Part shown: positions 60,566 to 64,000 of the stretch, in pieces
Layout: each line of letters opens with the position of its first letter
How positions within the stretch are numbered: the first letter of the stretch is position 1
From: Lysinibacillus xylanilyticus
GTDB lineage: Bacteria > Bacillota > Bacilli > Bacillales_A > Planococcaceae
Reading direction: 5' to 3'
DNA length: 64,000 nucleotides
NCBI RefSeq assembly: GCF_001708185.1
Contig: NZ_MDDN01000017.1
Span: forward strand, 1-64,000
Notes under the pieces: generated by a model
Seen by the model: only the letters and a program-made list of their open reading frames with translations
Database searches by the model: none
Told to the model about the DNA's origin: nothing
Made by a program: the position numbers and the translations under genes

Positions 60566-61101
60566 TATTTTATGCCTCCCTCTGTTGTTTTCATCAAATA
60601 GTTATCCTGTTGAATTTCATCTATATGATCTTGTTTACTATCATAGGATTCACTATAACTTGGTTGCACAATAGGTTCATCTATGTTTTGTTTCTCTGCA
60701 TATACTAGGTTCCCAACAAATGTCAAGAAAGACAATGCGAACGTCATGTAGACAAGTTTTCCCCTCGTAAGCCCTTTATAATAAACGAACAAAATAAACA
60801 ACAAGAGCGCAAGCAATAGAAAAATGACTACTAGATGTGTAAAGTTTTTCTCCTGATTGATGGTTAACTGTGCTGCATTTTTCAGTTCGAACGATTGCCC
60901 TCCACCAATCATGAAGACAAATAGAAGAACGGCTAATGTCACAGGAACGGTTAGGATCGTTGCAACAGTAAATCGTTTTGTTTTCTTTATATGACTCTTT
61001 TGTAGCTCTCTACGCAATTGATTGGAGAAATCTACATCCGGATCTTTATCAGGGCGTTTTTTTAATGCGTCAAATAACTCGTAATCACGTTCGTCCATCA
61101 A
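60565..61101 (-). CDS. Probable anti-sigma factor
   Basis: The 178-residue protein has a cytosolic N-terminal part with charged residues (DYELFDALKKRPDKDPDVDFSNQL from about 6), then three membrane helices (about 45-65, 88-108, 114-132) and an acidic hydrophilic tail. It overlaps the sigma factor gene by four bases (ATGA), the usual layout of ECF anti-sigma factors. No zinc-binding HxxxCxxC motif is present, so it belongs to the non-ZAS type. Confidence 0.7.
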   Translation of the reverse strand: MMDERDYELFDALKKRPDKDPDVDFSNQLRRELQKSHIKKTKRFTVATILTVPVTLAVLLFVFMIGGGQSFELKNAAQLTINQEKNFTHLVVIFLLLALLLFILFVYYKGLTRGKLVYMTFALSFLTFVGNLVYAEKQNIDEPIVQPSYSESYDSKQDHIDEIQQDNYLMKTTEGGIK

Positions 61102-61607
61102 TCATCCCTCCCTACCTTTTTTCGAAGTCTTGCCAGGGCTCGGTGAAAATCAACGCGCACTTTGACTTCCGAGATACCCAAAATTGCAGCTGTTTCCTGA
61201 ATAGTGTAGTCTTTTAACATTCGGCAAATAATGATTGTTCGATCATGTGATTTTAACGTCATTAGTGCCTCTTGTACTGTTTCCCATTGTTCATGTAGTT
61301 CTACCATTTCTAGAGGCTCAGGAACTTCCTTTAACCCAGGCTGCCAGCTAAGTTTTTCTATTAATAGACGTTTTATTTTCTGCCTTCTATGTATGTCTAC
61401 TGCTGTATTTCGTGCAATTGATATGATCCAAGTTTTTACTTTATCTTTATCCTTTAAATGATCTAACTGCTTCATCACTTTAAAAAACGTTTCTTGCGTA
61501 ATATCCTCTGCCTCTTGCTTGCTATTTGTATAATAAAGCGCAAAATGATACACATCACGATAATAACAATCGTACAAATGTTCTATTTTCGATATATCCT
61601 TATGCAA
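61098..61607 (-). CDS. ECF RNA polymerase sigma factor
   Basis: I start at TTG 61607, after GGGGTGA; a TTG at 61652 has no ribosome site and would lie upstream of the likely transcription start. The 169-residue protein has sigma-2 (DCYYRDVYHFALYYTNSKQEAEDITQETFFKVMKQLD, split over about 13-50) and sigma-4 (LKSHDRTIIICRMLKDYTIQETAAILGISEVKVRVDFHRALARLRKKV, about 115-162). It is divergent from the cassette at 61763-64000 and leads the operon with an anti-sigma factor. The regulon is unknown. Confidence 0.9.
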   Translation of the reverse strand: MHKDISKIEHLYDCYYRDVYHFALYYTNSKQEAEDITQETFFKVMKQLDHLKDKDKVKTWIISIARNTAVDIHRRQKIKRLLIEKLSWQPGLKEVPEPLEMVELHEQWETVQEALMTLKSHDRTIIICRMLKDYTIQETAAILGISEVKVRVDFHRALARLRKKVGRDD

Positions 61608-61639
61608 AACTTCACCCCACTTTCTACACTCACAAATAA

Positions 61640-61665
61640 GTCGTCGCAACAATTTATTTGTTACA
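61640..61665 (-). promoter_or_regulatory. Candidate ECF-type autoregulated promoter
   Basis: On the minus strand TGTAAC (61665-61660) is followed after 16 bp by CGAC (61643-61640), close to the TGAAAC/CGTC pattern of ECF promoters. It lies directly ahead of the sigma gene, consistent with autoregulation and with the TTG start at 61607. Confidence 0.35.
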
Positions 61666-61731
61666 CTTTTCCCAAATTTTTTTATACAACTAACGTAAAA
61701 TGCCTCATTCTTTTCGCCATTTACTCTCTTG

Positions 61732-61737
61732 TATAAT
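61732..61737 (+). promoter_or_regulatory. Consensus -10 hexamer before the unrecognised cassette
   Basis: A perfect TATAAT lies 26 bases before the TTG start of the next gene. A -35 at 17 bp is weak (TCTTTT). Confidence 0.45.
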
Positions 61738-61762
61738 GAAGTTACTGTAAGGAGGTGTTAGA

Positions 61763-62182
61763 TTGCGTTTATTTTACCAACAAAAAACAATCGGCAAAAA
61801 ATCACGTAAACTCCAAAAAATTCCATTTACTATTGAAGAGCCTGTCTATACTTTGAAAGATTTACTTACGCAACTTGTAACACAAGAAGTTCAGAATTAT
61901 AACGAAAAAGCACTGGATACTCCGCTCCATATTTATATTACTGATCAGCAGCTAGAGGAGGCAGTACAGCATGGAAAAGTACATTTTGGTGAGAAAAAAA
62001 ATGCCTCTGTACAGTCTATAGACCAAGCTATATCGACAGTGCTTCAAGCCTTTGAAGATGAACTTTTCTTAGTACTCCATAATGAGGAACAATTGAATTC
62101 ACTTACTACACCATTAACAATACAAGAAGACGATGTTTTTACATTTATTAAACTAACAATGCTAGCAGGACGCATTTGGTAA
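61763..62182 (+). CDS. Unrecognised 139-residue protein, first gene of a cassette
   Basis: The gene starts at TTG, five bases after AAGGAGGTG, which is a strong site. The 139-residue soluble product opens MRLFYQQKTIGKKSRKL, then mixed strands and helices (PVYTLKDLLTQLVTQEVQNYN, about 28-48; PLHIYITDQQLEEAVQHGKVHFGEKKNA, about 53-80) and ends FIKLTMLAGRIW. I know no family for it. It lies 12 bases before the long gene that runs off the window, and the two look like an operon. It may be a partner or specificity subunit of the larger protein. Confidence 0.8.
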   Translation: MRLFYQQKTIGKKSRKLQKIPFTIEEPVYTLKDLLTQLVTQEVQNYNEKALDTPLHIYITDQQLEEAVQHGKVHFGEKKNASVQSIDQAISTVLQAFEDELFLVLHNEEQLNSLTTPLTIQEDDVFTFIKLTMLAGRIW

Positions 62183-62194
62183 GGAGCGATTCTC

Positions 62195-64000
62195 ATGACA
62201 CTTACACATGAACAAAATGTACAATTGCAAAATAAAATAGATACTGCACCAATAGCTATTCAGCCACTAGCCACAGCATTGCTTCACTATATGGATAATC
62301 GTGATCATGATATTGAGCGACAAGTTGCTAAATTAAATGTCACAACACTTGAGGAGCTATTTGCTGGGCCACTATTCGATGTTCTTACACTCTTTTCTTC
62401 ACAAGAGCGTGCACAAACTATTAAGAAACTGGCATTACGTTACGATACAGCAATGTTTCAGACCGGCTTTATGCGTAGATCATTTCGTTCTGCACAACCC
62501 GTACAGGACCACCTTTCTCAATGCTTACAATTAATTGAAGAAATGCTGACATTTGAAGAAATGAATCTGCAGGAATTACTGATAAATCACAATCAATTTG
62601 AGCATGGTTCTTACCCTAACTATAGCTCCTTTGTCATTAAAAATGAGAATACAAAGGTAATGCCCTTTAATGTTTTTGAACAAATGCTTGCTGAAGAACT
62701 GTCATTAGAAAACTCTGTTATTGAAGAAGCGGTTGAAAATATATTATTTGACGAGCATCAGGGTACCTTTTTTGGATACCCACTGATAAGAGGTATTTTC
62801 AAATCAACCAATACTCGTATGCATGAGGCACTTGGTAAACTATTAGTTGCTGCTGCACGGCAAGAGGGACTACGTCAAGCCATTGTAGAAAATATTGATC
62901 ATGGTACTCTCGATGCGCAGCTGACAATTATGAAGCTTATTCAGGAGCATCAGCTCACTCGCTTCTCCTCCGTGATTCGCGCTGTCGATACATGGATGGG
63001 ACTTGGCTATAATAGCTTCGAAAATCAAAAAGTAACAGAGGAAGTATTATCGTTAGCGATTCAAGCAATTGAAGACGACCAGTTCGCCGTTGAGCTACTA
63101 AAAAGTGAGCGAACGATCGATATTTACGTGGCACTTTGGGCAATTTCTACAAAGGATTACACGAAACTCGATACTATTTTGCCAGAGTTGTTAAACCGCG
63201 AAAAGCATATCCAGCTGACAACACTTGCATTTTTAAAAAATCTAGGGAAAACTTCCTTCACTGCACAGTATGTCAAGGATCTTATTTTAACAACGACGGA
63301 TATTGAGCTATTTACATTTGCTTGGGGCAATTTCCTATATGCAAATAACTATATTAATAGTGAATATGCTAGAGATAACGATTGGGTTAAAGATTTACAA
63401 AAGTTCATGCAAGACAATACCCAGCTACAAGGTATTGAATACTCTCTATTTGAACAGCTTGAATGGGCAAAGAGCAAAATCACGAAAGATGGTATAACAA
63501 TTACAGGAAAACCTTTATCATTCGTCTATGCACACTTGTCGTTAGAAGATTTAATTTCAACACAAATCATTTTAGCCCACCATTTACAAGATGAAGAGCT
63601 ATTTCAACGTATTATTGCGGATGCAGATTCTTACTCTCCTACAAGTAGAATCGGTCTTCTTAATATTTATTGTCTTGACGATACTACGCAAGGAAAGCGC
63701 GATTTTCTATTTAGCGCTTTACGAGATCGAAGCTCCATCAATCGTTCCCTTGCGTTGAACAAAATACAATCACTAACACCTACAGACGATGAAGTTTTAA
63801 AAATTGAGGACCTTTTAGCGAATAAATCAGGCTCACTTCGTAAAGAAGCCATTTCACTCTTAAAGCTTCAGCCGCAAGAGAAAATATTGCAAAGTGCCGA
63901 ACGACTCATACAGGACAAGAAGCAGTTGAAGCGACTTGGTGGGCTTGAGTTGTTGTTGGAAGCCTCTAAAGAATATCACTTAGCCAGTGAGCAAATAGCC
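62195..64000 (+). CDS. Unrecognised long helical protein, runs off the window
   Basis: An open frame from ATG 62195 has AAGGAG eight bases upstream and stays open for 602 codons to the edge, so the true end is unseen. The product is soluble and almost all alpha-helical, without signal peptide or membrane segment, and in places looks repeat-like (EALGKLLVAAARQEGLRQAI, LINREKHIQLTTLAFLKNL-type segments, LSLEDLISTQIILAHHLQDEELFQRII, RSLALNKIQSLTPTDDEVLKIEDLLANKSGSLRKEAISLLKL split). The last stretch resembles HEAT-like repeats. From memory it recalls the long DUF4132/DUF5724-type proteins that accompany MoxR-like ATPases, but I cannot verify this. Confidence 0.75.
   Translation, partial: MTLTHEQNVQLQNKIDTAPIAIQPLATALLHYMDNRDHDIERQVAKLNVTTLEELFAGPLFDVLTLFSSQERAQTIKKLALRYDTAMFQTGFMRRSFRSAQPVQDHLSQCLQLIEEMLTFEEMNLQELLINHNQFEHGSYPNYSSFVIKNENTKVMPFNVFEQMLAEELSLENSVIEEAVENILFDEHQGTFFGYPLIRGIFKSTNTRMHEALGKLLVAAARQEGLRQAIVENIDHGTLDAQLTIMKLIQEHQLTRFSSVIRAVDTWMGLGYNSFENQKVTEEVLSLAIQAIEDDQFAVELLKSERTIDIYVALWAISTKDYTKLDTILPELLNREKHIQLTTLAFLKNLGKTSFTAQYVKDLILTTTDIELFTFAWGNFLYANNYINSEYARDNDWVKDLQKFMQDNTQLQGIEYSLFEQLEWAKSKITKDGITITGKPLSFVYAHLSLEDLISTQIILAHHLQDEELFQRIIADADSYSPTSRIGLLNIYCLDDTTQGKRDFLFSALRDRSSINRSLALNKIQSLTPTDDEVLKIEDLLANKSGSLRKEAISLLKLQPQEKILQSAERLIQDKKQLKRLGGLELLLEASKEYHLASEQIA

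Noticed and set aside
61608-61652. Longer start for the ECF sigma factor at TTG 61652
   Set aside because: No ribosome site is present, and a candidate ECF promoter places the transcript start downstream of it.
1-64000. Search for tRNA genes, CRISPR arrays, transposases and prophage genes
   Set aside because: No cloverleaf, regular direct-repeat array, DDE or serine/tyrosine recombinase or phage structural gene was seen. The repeats found are intergenic palindromes or composites, not spacer arrays.

Overview
This window looks like chromosome of a low-GC, spore-forming Bacillota close to Lysinibacillus (Planococcaceae/Bacillaceae). The reasons are the AT-rich composition, strong AGGAGG ribosome-binding sites, the yeaC-yeaD-yebA-guaA-pbuG order known from Bacillus subtilis, a LysM/GH18 spore-cortex-type hydrolase, proteins with S-layer-homology domains, and the HemAT, CgoX and DesKR families. 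The genus assignment is inference from memory; no search was run. I see no prophage, transposase, CRISPR array or tRNA.

Layout. The left edge (about 1-290) looks like the promoter and leader of an rRNA operon on the minus strand whose 16S gene lies outside the window. Then come the purine block (pbuG and guaA, each behind a guanine-type riboswitch, the guaA one divergent) and yebA/yeaD/yeaC. A minus-strand nosL-nosD-nosL-nosY-nosF operon at 11.1-15.0 kb has no nosZ nearby. NAD salvage (nadE, pncB) and, divergently, glnK-amtB with two perfect TnrA/GlnR-type boxes follow. Next are ogt, a FetAB-like exporter, proline dehydrogenase, the membrane-fluidity set des-desK-desR, and a SAM-riboswitch-controlled yitJ-metH operon.

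From 34 to 46 kb lie cgoX (haem synthesis), hemAT (oxygen sensing), a SEL1-repeat protein, a DUF218 membrane protein, a small envelope protein with a YxcD partner, an SLH-anchored SGNH hydrolase, an endonuclease Q-like protein with an unlisted 55-residue neighbour, and a TetR plus paired SMR exporter unit in which the same palindrome precedes both the regulator and the exporter. From 46 to 56 kb are a cobalamin-riboswitch-controlled BtuCD transporter, bioY behind a BirA operator, a YdhK-like lipoprotein, a two-component system, and a quinone/electrophile stress block (mhqO, nitroreductase, FMN reductase). The MarR regulator of that block survives only as a 5'-truncated remnant fused to its own operator. 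The right end holds a YusW lipoprotein, a YcdB-SLH protein, a YaaH-like hydrolase that seems to start at ATT, an ECF sigma operon, and divergently two unrecognised genes, the second (602 codons, open) running off the window.

Regulation by RNA and operators is unusually readable: two purine riboswitches, one SAM-I, one cobalamin, many intrinsic terminators, and palindromic operators assignable to TnrA/GlnR, BirA, MhqR, a TetR protein and probably DesR. At least six intergenic gaps carry fragments of one dispersed repeat family (long palindromes with GTTGATTTCCGTTCC arms plus a roughly 35-bp TTCGCTTTCGCAC-type unit). Candidates for something little described are the two-gene cassette at the right edge, the nosZ-less Nos maturation operon, and the decapitated MhqR locus.
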